The translations under genes were made by a program, and so were the position numbers. Of a stretch of 64,000 nt of DNA, positions 38,674-51,806 are shown piece after piece (positions within the stretch are counted from its first letter, which is position 1; the number at the start of each line of letters is the position of its first letter). The notes beneath the pieces are model-generated. The model searched no databases. It saw only the letters and a list, made by a program, of their open reading frames with translations, and was not told the DNA's origin. Location: positions 4,117,501-4,181,500 of the forward strand of contig NC_063278.1 in assembly GCF_910591885.1 (NCBI RefSeq), in the 5' to 3' direction. The stretch comes from Bombus terrestris. Taxonomy: Eukaryota > Arthropoda > Insecta > Hymenoptera > Apidae.

Positions 38674-40639
38674 GAAAGATCTAAGAACTTGAATATGAAA
38701 TATTGCGTCAACGTTTCTGACGCACCGGATAAAAAAGACAAACGCGTGTATACGTGTAACAATACGTATGCCCGGTATCTCCGAAGAAGTTAATTGCTAT
38801 TTGATGATAAAAATTGTTGTTTCTTGTACGTTTTGCCGGGCCGTTGAGCGGCGATGGTGGAGCGTGCAGGCGAGCACGTAAGCGTACTGGCACGTGGCCG
38901 CGAGCGAGAATACGACAGATGCATCTCCGTAGCACGCGCCACGCAGGTGCAGCTGCGAGTGCAGTTGAACTAAATCTTGTTGGACAAGGTGTCTGTAGGG
39001 ACCTCGCTTCTGTTCTTACCCCACTTAAGTTTTAGCGATCCTCTGCTTTCAAACCGGTTGACGACGATCGTGAACGAACGTGCATTAGGTGGCACGCTTG
39101 AATTTGCGCCTTTTTAGCGCTCTGATTATGGGATCGTGCCATGGTCGACACGAGGAACGCAACGGATTCGCGAGCGTATCGAATAAATGGACACTTCCTA
39201 CGCGGCAATTTCTGAAACTCTCGACTCTTCGACTATCAAATTGGAAATCGAATTTCGCAGCTTTTCTACGGCGTGCAATTTCAAACTGACGATTTCAGAA
39301 ATTTTATCGTGCCACGCATTTTTGTTGTAAACTGTTCCTCTGTTAGAAACAAAAGTACGATCAGAATTTTACGACTGCTGAAATATCGTACGCGATATTT
39401 CATCTCGGATAAAGCGAAAAACGGAAGTTTCGACGGGTTTTATTATCGACGAATTTAAATTACAAATTGAAAATAGGCAATTTTTTGGCGAGACATTTAC
39501 ATCGCGTAAAGGAGCAATAGCGTTTAGAATTTTGAGAGAATTCTGAAATTTCTATTGAAAGTCTAAAAACTTCCGCTTTTATCTAATTTTAGCATTAGTA
39601 TCTCGTGGAGTGTCGTTATTCCCTGTTCAGTCAACCCTGTAAGCATTATCCCCGAGTGGTTTCGAAAAGGTTTATCTTATCGGCGTTAAATTGTCCAACT
39701 GTATATTCCTTTATCTAAAAAAATAGTAAAATAATGTTTCTTCATCCTCTTTATCTGTGTGTGTTCATATGTCAGGACGTTCAATTATCGCTTGTCGCGG
39801 AGGATAATATTTTTTAAAACACACTTTCCACGCTTCTCCTCGACTATTTATAATAACAAGATTCTCTCGGCGATAAGAAGAAAGAAATTAGCAATTCACG
39901 TTTCGCTCGATCTTCGTATTGGCATTCGTAAGAAACGCTATCGGAAAAAGATCTGATCCGAAGTATACGCTCGGAAACGCTCATCCCGTGACCGTGGCTA
40001 CGTTCGGCGACCAGTTATGTCACGTCGAGCCCAAGTATCGAGGATCTTCCCAAAGAAAGGCCCGATGTCCCTACATCTCCGATATATTAATAAAGGGATT
40101 GGTTTTCTCGGTTTGCAAACGATGTAATAGACGGACAGGTGGACGCAAACACCTTTTAACAAAGAGTACGCGTATGTATGATACGATTGGCTGGGAAGAA
40201 TCGTTGGGTCGCAATTTACCCACTCGCGTTCAGGGTCGCTCGTATTTCACGTACAACACGGCGCATATGAGCCGTCGTTAAGACGTTGTCTTGGCATTGG
40301 GGTTTCAACGAAGGCTGATAATATCTTTCGATGCACCCCTTAAGATGCAAGATAAAGCGAATGTCTCGTCTAGTTTTACATTCTCCGCTCTCCTGCCAAT
40401 TTACGTCGATATTTTCCTGCGTTCGTCGTGAAACGTTTCAATCGCGTCCGTGGATAATGTCCTTAACCCCTTTAGGGATATTGCTTACAGCTTATGTATT
40501 TTAGTATTCTTTTAGTAGAAGCACTATTCGAATAAATATCGTAGAATGTCGATTTTCATTTGCCACTTGCACGTGCACGCGCGCACTTTACTTCGAAATT
40601 TTGAATTACTTTTCTCCGAAAATGAACGCGAATGGATAC

Positions 40640-40708
40640 TATCGGCTTGGCAACTGAGTGATTGCGGATTTTATCATTAGGTAGTAACGACTCAGTTACC
40701 AACCCAGT
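40640..40708. mobile_element. Mariner-type MITE, family 1, diverged
   Basis: Left TATCGGCTTGGCAACTGAGT and right ACTCAGTTACCAACCCAGTG are inverted repeats. It shares the interior GATTGCGGATTTTATCATTA with the copy at 11.8 kb. About 69 bp. Confidence 0.8.
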
Positions 40709-40762
40709 GACAGAGAATAACGAGGAATAAAAATACGGTAAATAGAAGGTAAAGGGAAAAGC

Positions 40763-40930
40763 ATCAGGCGATGCCAGAAGTTTCTTTCGTTTTATATCCT
40801 TAACGGTGGATGTACAACATTTTTACGAATTACGAATTATAAATTAACCGAACAAAGTTACATGAAAGAACAAATGCGGCGCGTCTGTTATTTTCTCATA
40901 GAGCGAAAGAAACTTTTGCAACAGCCTAAT
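40763..40930. mobile_element. Mariner-type MITE, family 2
   Basis: Left ATCAGGCGATGCCAGAAGTT then TCTTTCGTTTTAT. Right end CATAGAGCGAAAGAAACTTT then TGCAACAGCCTAAT. Imperfect inverted repeats over about 168 bp. Confidence 0.72.
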
Positions 40931-42462
40931 GATCATCGTACTGTTTTAATCCCAGTAAATTCTTACAAGCTATAAGGTTGGCGAATTTACGAATTCTAAT
41001 AAATAAACATTTATTATGAACCCTGATAAGGGATTTGTCAAAGTCTCGCGTTTATCCGAATTTCGAAATTCTATCGCAAATATATACAGTTGCGCGTGTT
41101 ATAAAATGTCTCGGCGAAGAAGCTCACGCGTGTCACAGATTTACGTACAAACTTACAGGTAGATCGTAATCTATGCTGATGTTTTCGTCCATTTCCGTGT
41201 ATTCCTGTTCGCTATTATGATGATTTAGCACGGTGGAAAATATTCTTCAGCTACGTTTCACGTCGATCGTCTTGAAATTCTCATTTTCCCCTATCGACGT
41301 AAAATGAACGTTTTATAGCGGTTGGCGTGTCATCGTGACACTGATAGCCTTGAGAATCTGATAATAACGCACCTTCACGCCACGCTGTTCTTCAAGCGGC
41401 CGTTCGACTGCGAAATGGCAAGGGTAAATAACGTGTTTCGATAAACAGGTGATCGCTACGATCCCACGTACGTTCGAAAAGCTGTTAAAGAGGAATCGCA
41501 TGGAAAGAAGCATCGTACAGATAACGCACAACCGCACCGCTCGTGTTCTGTAATTTGTGCAACTCGCAACAGCTGCTTGCGAATAAGTCCGTTCGACGAC
41601 CACGTCTCGTCCATTGCGAACTTCGTCTGTTGCGGCAACAAGTTACAACCAGCTCGAATAGTTCGAATCGTTCGTTTTCATCCATCGTGGTAATTTTAAC
41701 GCTCATCCCTTACAATGGTGTTAAGATATCGAGGAGGACATTGAAATATATCGCTTCGTAATGGTCATATCTTTGGTCCCTAATAAACATCGCATTTTTC
41801 CATTCCATCTGGTTATTTTTATTTCTTTCTTGATATCGCTAGATCATTCAAAGGTGACTGTTATAATTCAAACTAAAATTCGACTCGACAGAGAACAATT
41901 CGAATAGATCGAAAGGCTCCAGCCAGACTAGTCGATTTTGCAATATTCATTTTTAACTTTGTACTTCGTTTTGCTTCGTCTCGACGAATACGTATGCCTT
42001 TTTGAAATTTATCTATTTACTTGGGGTCGTAGCTGCTCCTGATAGTTATCGGCGACTATAATCGCACGGAATTGTACCTCATAGGATTGTACGATGTTAC
42101 GTTAGACGAGTATGCTGTTGTTTGGTCGTAAATACTTTGGTCGAGTAACTCGATCGTCCGAGTCTCGTTCAACCCAAGTTCCGTAATAATCAGGTCGCTT
42201 TCAACTCTACCGTAACTTCATCCGTTTCGTTAATCGGTTAATCGAACTTTCAACCGACCGAATAATTAATTAAATCTACATATTGTCAAAATGTTTTCTA
42301 TCATTTTATATGAGATTCACGATCCATATCATCTCGGATCAATAATAATCGATAATCAAGCTTCCATCGTTCGTACGACTTTTGCATTTTACTTGTCGGC
42401 GTATTAATAGGCTTAAGACACACACGACACTCGTAGCGAACGTCGTTATTTCTTTGAGCCTA

Positions 42463-43325
42463 AATTAGTTGGGAAAAGTTTATGTCTTTTAGAAACTGCA
42501 ACAGACGTTTTATCTCTTCCTCTTTAGGATCTGGTCGTTGCCTTCCGCCTGGAAATTTTCAGCACTCGATTAGCACACGTTTTACAGTGATTTTTCTGTT
42601 GCAAATGTTACGCCTCTTTGGTTCTTCTCTGGCGACTAAGCGAAATATTTGCTATGATTCTATTGTGAAACTTACAACCCACGTCATTTAGGATAATCGA
42701 GTTTCTGCTGTATGCACGATATTTACGTTGTATTGGCGGGAATGTTAATTTATTTAAACTACATGGCGATTATATAACAAATGCCGCTAGTTTTTTGCCC
42801 TTAAAATTAGTTGGGAAAAGTTTGCGTCTTTTAGAAACTGCAAGAGACGTTTTATCTCTTCCTCTTTAGGATCTGGTTGTTGGCTTTCGCCTGGAAATTT
42901 TTAGCACTCGATTAGCACACGTTTTACAGTGATTTTTCTGTTACAAATGTTACGCCTCTTTGACTTTTCTCTGGCGACTAAGCGTTATGTTACGTTGTCG
43001 AAATATTTGCTATGATTTTATTCTGAAATTTACCAACCACGTCATTTAGGATAATCGAGTTTCTGCTGTATGTACGATATTTACATTGTATTGGCGGGAA
43101 TGTTAATTTATTTAAACCACATGGAGATTGTATAACAAATGCCGCTAGTTTTTTGCCCTTAAAATTAGTTGGGAAAAGTTTGTATCTTTTAGAAACTGCA
43201 AGAGACGTTTCATCTGTTCCTCTTTAGGATCGTTTTGCGATTGCCTGGATCGTTGCCTTTCATTTTAACGTTACAAATGTTACGCTCCTTCGGTTCTTCT
43301 TCTGCGATAAGCGTTAGATTTCCTG
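42463..43325. repeat. Tandem repeat, about 2.5 units of 342-358 bp
   Basis: The anchor AATTAGTTGGGAAAAGTTT starts at 42463, 42805 and 43163. Shared blocks include CTCTTCCTCTTTAGGATCTG, TTAGCACACGTTTTACAGTG and GCGGGAATGTTAATTTATTT. The third unit lacks a middle part and ends near 43325. Non-coding. Confidence 0.92.
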
Positions 43326-44138
43326 TCCAACGAATTTTCAGGGTCCTTTTTGGAAAATATCATCTCTGGTTAAATACCTGTTTGTTGCGGTATTCGCGTT
43401 TCTCCATATCGAGTTCCGAAACATTTGATCCGACGAACGAGCGATTTGAAGTGATTGCCATAGATCGGTCGTGACGTTGCGTCGTGTAAAATTTACATTC
43501 TACGCCATCGGTCGCCAAGGTACAAATTAAAACGAAATATTTAACTCGATTAATTGCGATAACTGATCGTTTACGGACGCGATAATACCATCCTTTCAGC
43601 CTAACACATTCTTTCCATTTTCAACTACGTTTAAGTATTTTCTCGTACGAAAAATCTGGTGGAAAAATGGAGAGAAATCTAGCAGCAACGTGCCTACGCT
43701 TTCTTTTCTCCCTTTACGTTCGGCTAAAATCGAAACTCACCGCCCAAATGGTTAACAATTCCCATGGTAATTAACAGCGGGTAGAGTAAGTCAGGTTCTG
43801 CCTGGGCCCGATGCTATCTGTCCGGGTAACCGTTTAAGCAGTTTAGCAACGCGGCGATCCATCGCCTTGGATCAGCGCGATAACGCGTACGTACATTGCA
43901 TGCACACACCTTCCGCTCCCTTCGTCTTGGCGGACATTTGCACGCGTGAAAAAGCACGCGCGTAATACCCAGCACGATTTTTAATGGGTAAACAGACGGT
44001 GCAGTCGCGTGCCGTCCACTTCATGTCCACGATGCACCTGTCCACCATTTTGGTACCGCGTCTACGGTCTACAGAAGAGTGTCCTTCTTCCATATATAAC
44101 CCCTCTTTCCTTTCATTTTTTATTCCTTTCTCTGGCAA

Positions 44139-44182
44139 TCTCTCTCTCTCTCTCTTTCTCTCTCTCTCGCTGTCTGTTTCTC
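44139..44182. repeat. (TC)n microsatellite
   Basis: Pyrimidine repeat, interrupted, followed by a purine-rich stretch at 44195-44290. Confidence 0.9.
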
Positions 44183-45204
44183 TGGTTAATCGAGCGGGGG
44201 GAACAGACAGGAGAAAAGAGAGAAGAAAAGAAGGGATCGTGTATCGGGATCGTGTCTCGAGAGGAAGAGGAAGGAAAAGGACGAAGAAGAGGCGCATAGC
44301 GTACGTGAGACAGGATGTGGGCAGCTGTTTACCAGCTGGAGGATGATACCACGCGGTGTTCCCTTACAAAACGAGTCCTCCTCAGGATCAACCGGCAAAG
44401 GGAGTAGAGGTTTTCAGGTACGCGTGCTTCCCAATCTGAATCGGGACAAAGGTTCTCGGTGGAAGAAATTTTCGTTCGAGCGGAATCGTTGAATGAACGT
44501 GGATCGCAACTTTGTCCTGCTATTTCCCAGGATAAAAAGGGATTTTCGTAATGGACTGGGTTGCCTCGAGGATAAAACAAATCCGAACAGAGTATCGTCG
44601 ACTAACTATACGCGTTCAGAATGGCGTGCCACATTCCTGACAAATACTAACAAATACGATAGGGTAATATTCCATTTACGATGTATTGTGTGTAAAACGC
44701 TGGTGTAATGGCATAAACGATGAGCTACAATTGTATCGATTTTTTCTTTTAGATAATCGAACGACTGACATTTGAATATCGTTAAATATTCCGGTAGTAA
44801 CGGTGTCCTAATTCGCTACATGTAAATATTCGAATTTTCCACAGTACGATCTTTCCAATTTTCTACTTTCGTATTATAAACATATTACACTCGATATTAC
44901 GAACGTAACTGTTTTTAAATACGAACCACGTGAGTGTCAATTCTCCGTGAATTATAAAAGGTATTTAAAAAATTCGAACGAGTTTCAAAGTAAATTCCAA
45001 AAGTTAAATCTATCGAATATCGTTCGTTCAGCAGATCGATCGATAGGCAAGACACTTTTATTATCGCGCCACTGACAACAGGAAGATCGACAGACTTCGT
45101 TAACTGAGGAAAAACGGCGCGTAATGAAATTTTCTGCCAGACAACGCGCAATAATCATTTTCGGTTTATCGCAGCGAAAAACACGTTTGCCGACTATTGT
45201 CCCT

Positions 45205-45230
45205 GCGAACGAACGAACGAACGAACGAAT
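45205..45230. repeat. (GAAC)n microsatellite
   Basis: About six GAAC units in a row. Confidence 0.9.
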
Positions 45231-46199
45231 TTGACGTTTATTCCAGCAGATATCAAAAGTGACGTGTATTCGTGGAAATCGACGTACACGATGTTGCAAG
45301 CGAAGATAAAATATTATCAGACTGTACGATGTAGTCTGGTGTGGATTAGCGGAGAAACAGAAGAACAAAGAAGACCAAGAACATCGTGGCTTCTAGAAGT
45401 TTATGCGAATTCTAAAGTTACCATTGCAAACATCTTCTGACGGTAACTATGAAATATTTCAATTTCCAAAGAATTTTAAGAAATCGGAGAAAGATATTAG
45501 TAAACAAAGAAAGAGGAGGAAAAAATTATTAAGAAAGAAACAGGGCAAGATATTAATCGCGGTTAAGTATTGCATAATTCACGTACTTTGCTTGTACGTG
45601 TGTTTGCGTGTTTATTTCGCAATTATTGTTATTGCATTTAATACGACGTGCTCCATATTTCGTTTCGCAACAGTGAAAGGGACAATAGCCTGTGCATCGC
45701 GTAAAAAGACGAGCGCTCTTCCGGTGGTTTGCATCGGCGGAAGAAAAATAAATAACAGCTTGTTTTTAAATTCAAATCTACTCTACGATTAAAAATGGCT
45801 AGTTTCGCTTCACGAACTTTCGCGAATTTCTTTTTTATTTTTTTGCAACGTTACAGGAAGAAGAATCTGTTTTAACAAGAGCTTTCGATAAGACGCTTCC
45901 GCGTAATACCTCGCACGATATTTGTTTTATAAAATCTTCAACTTTTCGCTTTGACTTCGACAACTTCGTAATGAGAAATTATTATAAAAATGTCATTGTA
46001 TAAATTCATTACGTGACTTGGTAAACTTTCGTACGTAACGGAACTTCCTTCGAAGTTACGTAAATTTTCGCTTCACAGGTGCAAGACTTTCAGAGGCGAA
46101 CAAAAATCGAAGAAGAAATTCCCTTTTAAATACGCAGAAGTTTTCGTACTTCACGCCTCTTTCTTCGGAATCGTAAGCTTTCTCGGGAAATTTCCGTAG

Positions 46200-46575
46200 A
46201 AATCGAATAATAATTTCTTTAAAAACTGCCGTCAAAAATAAGACAGAAATTCTTTGAAAATCCAAAAAAAGTAGGTCGAAAAAATAGGCTTCTAAGAGTG
46301 AAGCGAAAATTCCTCCAAAAGCAAAGGAGAAAGTCCTTAATAAATGAAAGGCTTCCCACTATACCGTATATTAGATACAAACAAATAATAATTTCTCTGA
46401 AAACTCTCCTCAAAAATTCCACAGAAATTCGTTTAAAGTCCAAAATGTACGTTCTACGAAAACTGTACAAACTGGAGTAAAATAATTCCTGTAAAAGCAG
46501 AGAAAACGTTTCTTAAAACGTGAAAATCGTTCCATGGAAACCTCCCCTAAGAAACCTTACAAAAAATTCCACTGT
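46200..46575. repeat. Diverged tandem duplication of about 178 bp
   Basis: AATAATAATTTCTTTAAAAA near 46207 and AATAATAATTTCTCTGAAAA near 46385 begin matching segments, each followed by a CTC/GTCAAAAAT...ACAGAAATTC block. A weaker third copy may end at 46570. Confidence 0.6.
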
Positions 46576-47433
46576 TAACCAGCAGAAACTGCGAACAAAG
46601 AGAATAATATAATAATATGGAGCATTTCTGCCGAACGCGTAGCCTCGCGCGTTTCTCCACGCAGCCAAAACCACGTTACAAAGCAACGTAGAGGAAAAAC
46701 GTTCTGAAAACGTGGTGGAATTTTCTCCGACGAGAGCGGACGAACCGTTGTTTCGCGAATTTTCTCCATTCAGTGACGTGTCACGCGCGATGTCTCGAAG
46801 AAGGAGCAAGCACACGGTGGATATACTTTGGAAATTGACCGAAATTCCGTATGGAAGCAGCTGTCACAGGAACGACCGGATTATCTCTTTGTTCCTATGC
46901 ATCCACGCGGCTTATTCCACGGTAAATACTTGAATTGATTGGGCAGGTAAGAAAAAAGAAAAAGGGGAAAATATAAAGAAGATGAAAGCAGAGGGCGGAG
47001 GTTGAGAGGATCGAGTGGAATTCTTCCCTAAACGAGGATTCTCCGGCAAGATGAGCAGCTTCAAAGGAAGATGGAAAATTGCGTACAACCCTGGCTGACG
47101 TCTGGAACGTGGGACATTCGGTTAAGGAAAAAGAGCCGGAGAAAAGCTGGCTGACGTATCGTCTCGCGTGTATCTCAGTCTCAGTCTCAGTGCGTGCGTT
47201 TTTGTGTGGGGAGAGACGTCGAAATATTCGTCGATTTATAGATTTTTATGGGTCTAATTTATTATCTAATTTGTTGGTGTAACACCGAGTCGAGAGGAAA
47301 GAGCTTCGATCTTCGAGTTACAGAGGTTTTCATTTATCCAAACTTCCGAGCAAGGAAGTTACAGCGAACGAAAATTCGACGTACCGAAGCATCGTACGAA
47401 CGAACGATTATCCACCTTTTCACATATGATAGC

Positions 47434-47577
47434 GTTACTACTTTAAATTTCCTTTTAGAATTCATCTTACTCGATGTGTAGTGTTACTACTTCAAACTTC
47501 CTTTTAGAATTCATCTTACTCGATGTGTAGTGTTACTACTTTAAACTTCCTTTTAGAATTCATCTTACTCGATGAGA
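47434..47577. repeat. 49-bp minisatellite, three copies
   Basis: GTTACTACTTTAAA starts at 47434 and recurs at 47483 and 47532. The rest of the unit is CTTCCTTTTAGAATTCATCT followed by TACTCGATGTGTAGT. Copies differ at one or two bases. Confidence 0.95.
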
Positions 47578-48443
47578 TGATGGCAATGATCCGTTCGACC
47601 GATGAAAAACCATTGGTTTCCGCGCGTGTGCACGTGGTCGAAGGATAAAGAAACAGGGATACTTGTACTTTGTGTTATTCGCGTTTTTCCAGACAGTTCT
47701 AACGGAACTGGAAGAGAGGCGATAATATCGAATGATCGATAGCATAGCTGTAGATACACTTGGAGTTCTCTGGATGGCAAATTTTCATTCTTGTAAAATG
47801 ACCGTTTTCGAAAACCAAGGGAAAAAGGAACGAGAGAGGAACAGTAAGGATGAAACTAAAGGAAGAAGATGATAGAACCGGCAAACGATTGCTCGCCAGT
47901 GTTTGGTCGCTTTCATCGGTTTCTGATTATACCAGAGGCACATACCGGATTCAGGTAAGTCGCCGAAATCCCCCTTTTACTCCTTCCTTTCTTCGTCTCG
48001 TTGCGGCTAGGTCGAGGCATATAAAAGAGAGAAGAAGCCGATCGTCTCGCCTTCCGAGACGATCCTAAAATCGGTTAGATGGATTCTGATCGGCGGAAGC
48101 GAATGGAACGCCGGCAGAAAAGGGATCCAGACACGAGACTAAGGGACGCGGAGGGGCACGGTGCAACTAAGGCGACGCTTGGAAGCCAACAAAAACTTAA
48201 CTAGAGCTCCACTTTGTAAGGGGAACCTCTTCTCTAAAATCCTATGGTAAATGCCGGTGCTGCAGCCGGTTTCACTGTGTGCCAAAGGCACGGTGAAACA
48301 CGGCTATTGTCCGGACTAGACCAATGGAAAATATATGTACTTCTACACTCCCGTTTAGAAATGCTTGGACATTTATGAAAATCACATTTACAAGCATTAC
48401 CAGGCCCGGTCAAGTGGCAGGTTTCAAAATTCAATTTCAAATT

Positions 48444-48950
48444 CTGCACAAAAGACTAAAAAGAGGACACTTCACTGATCTCACTGAGAAAATAAAATAG
48501 ACAAACTGGAAGATGGTATCTCGCTAGAGGTAGCCATATAGATGTTATTTAGCAATAAAGCTAGGAAAATTTACTTAATATCCAGCTGGACGAATTGTAA
48601 AGTACAAATTAAATAATAATAAAAAAAATTCTACAAAGAAGATTAAAAAGAAAACACCCCACTGAAGTCATTGAGGAAATAAAATAGACAAACTGGAAGA
48701 TGGTATCTCGCTAGAGGTAGCCATATAGATGTTATTTAGCAATAAAGCTAGGAAAATTTACTTAATATCCAGCTGGACGAATTGTAAAGTACAAATTAAA
48801 TAATGAAAAGAAATTCTACAAAGGAGACTAAAAAGAAACCACCCCACTGAACTCACTGAGAAAATAAAATAGACAAACTGGAAGATGGTATCTCGCTAGA
48901 GGTAGCCATACAGATGTTATTTAGCAATTAAATTAGGAAAATTTACCGAA
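48444..48950 (+). repeat. 186-bp tandem units, probably tails of a non-LTR retrotransposon
   Basis: Units are anchored at 48454, 48641 and 48826. Each begins with a short frame ending in a stop: RLKRGHFTDLTEKIK, RLKRKHPTEVIEEIK and RLKRNHPTELTEKIK, all followed by TAG. Then come GACAAACTGGAAGATGGTAT, TAGCCATATAGATGTTATTT and, in the first two, an A-rich tail (AAATAATAATAAAAAAAA). A conserved short coding end, 3' untranslated region and A-rich tail, repeated head to tail, fits tandem 3' ends of a retrotransposon. The RLKRKHP motif resembles the end of the Jockey fragment at 10.6 kb (RRLKRKYP). The array is seen directly; its origin is inferred. Confidence 0.75.
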
Positions 48951-49755
48951 TGCTTAGACTGCGGATGTTTATCTGATTTTCGTAAGACTGAAAGTACCTC
49001 ACTTGCTGTGATATTTAGCAGGCGAAACAAATTTCTATTTATATTGTATTTCGGTAATTTATGGAAGTATAGAGTTGCATAAACATCCGCGCAGTTTTGT
49101 TATCGGAATTAGTAGCGGTTCCAAGGTGTTCTATGTAAAACTAGATAGAAATAATCCGGTTACCATCAACAAACTTCGATCGATCGGTATCGATCGTGAT
49201 AATCACTCTCGGCTGGCGAACGATACGAATTCTTAGCAAATTAAACGGACCTCTACTTTCAACGAAAAGCATGTAACGTTTTATCTTTTACGTGTTACAC
49301 ACGGAGCAACAATCTTGGAAAGCCATCGCGACTATGAAAAGTACATTCAGCAGCTAACAAACGCAAACAAACGGCGGACAACGCTGTGAAATTTCAAAAT
49401 AAATGTAACGTTGCATTATAAACGTGCAGCTTGTGACAAACGCAAATCGTACAAATGTCGTAATCGTCTGTAATAAATTGAACGCTTTTTATATTCTTCG
49501 TAAATGACAAACAGTCTTTTCCATTAGCCGACTACTCTAATCAAAAATTACAAATTGCAAATTGATCACGATAAATTCCGATTACATTGTATAATAATAA
49601 CGACATCGATAAATATATATTACTCAATTTTCGTTATAACAAAGTTAATTCCTTTCTCGAATATATCTAACGTAAAGGAAGAATTTCAATTTCTGCCTGC
49701 TGTTCATCCCGTACACAGTGATTCTGATATCTGCAATAATTTGAGAGAGCTTAAA

Positions 49756-49936
49756 TATCAGGTTGCCCCAAAAATTTTTCGTTTCACGAGCAAACAAACA
49801 TTTTTGTACGTTGCGATAGAACCAAATGGATAAAACCAAATGGGACGCACAGTTCAATAAACTAATACAAAAGAGAAAATACCGCGCGTCTATTATTTTC
49901 TCATAAAACGAAAGAAACTTTTGGGACAACCTAATA
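49756..49936. mobile_element. Mariner-type MITE, family 2, complete copy
   Basis: Left TATCAGGTTGCCCCAAAAAT. The reverse complement of the right end is TATTAGGTTGTCCCAAAAGT. TA at both ends. 181 bp, no coding capacity. Confidence 0.88.
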
Positions 49937-50186
49937 CTCACGAACGATAGTACAGGCGATCCTGTTTGTATCACGGGGGTGGTAAACGAACGAGACGAAG
50001 CTCTCGGGGCGGAAAAGAAAATTCTGTTGGCCGATGTTTTCTATCCTGTCCAAACCACCTACCCTTGGATGAAATACCGGTGGAATGGCCTTTGACATTG
50101 AATGCACACCGTTCACGCAGCTTTTTCTTTTTTGCTTTCCGTCTCGCCTTTTTTACCATTTTCTTTCTCTTTTTTCTTTTACGCTG

Positions 50187-50215
50187 ATGGTTGGTTGGTT
50201 GGTCGGTCGGTCGGT
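50187..50215. repeat. GGTT/GGTC tetranucleotide microsatellite
   Basis: GGTTGGTTGGTT then GGTCGGTCGGTC. Confidence 0.92.
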
Positions 50216-50832
50216 GAACGAAAGATAGGAAGCTTCGGGGGTCTTTGTACGGGAACGAAGGTTGTCTGTGCTCTCTTTATGCGTTGAGCCGAACGAGGCC
50301 GTAGAATGGATCTTGATAATAGGCGAATCGTCGTGATTTTTCGTATTGAAGAGGTTGAAAAGAATTTTGAGACGTAGACGGTGAGAAATATTCCCGACTC
50401 TTGTACTTCTTCTCGTTTCTAGCATTATTTTTACAAGGGAACATCCTCGGATTCGTTGAAACATGATTTTTTAATGAAACCTTGTGTATTGCGTAACTGG
50501 TGCGCGTACGATGCAATTCTCGAGAAAGTATTCGTTTGATCGATTATTTTCCTATTTATTTACTCATCATAAGAAACAGTAACTCATAACGGTATCGTAA
50601 GTACAAATGAAATTTATAAAACTACCCGCAACAACAAACAAATTACAAACATAGACCATACGAGATAAGGTACAACAAATATTTCAATCGGATGATTGGA
50701 TCGAGAAGAAACATCGATCGAGGGATACGCGCTATTGAAGTTTAACGCAACTCGCTTGACATCTGCATGGGCTAACCATACACACGGCTTTTCACAGGTA
50801 TTTTTCCTCTTTAAACGCGCGTCTACCGATAA

Positions 50833-51010
50833 TATCAGGTTGTCCGAAATGTTTCTTTCGTTTTATAAGGAAATAATAGCCGCACAATGATCGTTATTTT
50901 ATATTAATTTATTGAATTATGCAGGAACGTAATAGTAGAAACAGAACGAAATGGGTCACGTGTAATTCAATAAAATAATATAAAACAGAATTTGTTCATC
51001 TGTTATCACC
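50833..51010. mobile_element. Mariner-type MITE, family 2, right end degraded
   Basis: Left end TATCAGGTTGTCCGAAATGT then TTCTTTCGTTTTATAAGG. The interior ATTCAATAAAATAATATAAA is shared with other copies. The right inverted repeat is not recognisable. Confidence 0.7.
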
Positions 51011-51619
51011 TCGTATGCAACTACGTATGCAACTCCGTTATTAGATCTATTGCAATGGGAAAAGTAAAGGAGACAACTAAAACGAATGAAAAAAGAAAGG
51101 AAGCTCGTGGAAGAGTGGAAAAAGAGAAGTAGCAAAGCCGAACGGTTCTCGTCGACAGCTTCAAAAGAAAGATTCTGCGCTAACGATCCCATAACTCGCG
51201 CAAGGCATCCAAAAAGTTGCAACACGGCCCGGTACCATTTAATCACCGAAGCACGAGTGGAACGCATATCCGAGCAGCGGTTTTTCTCCAAACTGGCCGA
51301 CAGACGAGGAACAAGAAAGGAGAGAATAGAAAGGGCGAAGAAAGAAGAGAAAAGAAGTTGCGTGAGAAAGAGGAAGAAGGAAGATCGGAGCGTAAAAGAA
51401 CCGGTGCATTAGAAAGTTCTAACTCGCGTATATCTGATGCTTAATTCATATTCAAGAATTAAGATTCTTAATTCATATTCATATTCTGCGTACTCTGTTA
51501 ATTGCAGGTAATTACTTTATTACTGTATTAATTGTAATTACAATACAGACGTTCGTGCGTTTATTATCGTAAAACGAAGAACGCGAAAATGTTTCGAATG
51601 CGTGTATCTTCTTTTCTAA

Positions 51620-51806
51620 AGAAATAACAGGGTTTAAACAACATTTTTTCGTTTATATCATTTTAATGAATTATGTATGATCCGTCTTGTTCTATTATCA
51701 ATAAATAAAAAGGGATAATTCAATAGAATAATATAAAACAAGAAAAAATGTAGTGCACCTGTTGTTTCCTTCTAAAGCGAAGGAATTTTTTGGCATAATT
51801 AAATAT
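51620..51806. mobile_element. Mariner-type MITE, family 2, degraded
   Basis: Shares AATGAATTATGTATGATCCG, ATTCAATAGAATAATATAAA and TAAAGCGAAGGAATTTTTTG with other copies. The ends are mutated. Confidence 0.6.

Larger units (their letters stand above)
38674..42462. other. Upstream UTX intron or flank, part 5
   Basis: Includes a GC-rich block at about 38830-38980, two mariner-type MITEs at 40640-40708 and 40763-40930, and an alternating TGCACGTGCACGCGCGCAC tract near 40567-40585. The plus-strand frame at 39919-40281 matches no family I recognise. Confidence 0.5.
43326..47433. other. Upstream UTX intron or flank, part 6
   Basis: Holds a TC microsatellite (44139-44182), a GAAC run (45205-45230) and a diverged duplication at 46200-46575. 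The frames at 43872-44297 and 45403-45792 show low complexity only. Confidence 0.5.

Noticed and set aside
39919..40281. 120-codon plus-strand frame with a CKRC motif
   Set aside because: A single Cys pair, no known domain, and no splice or start support.
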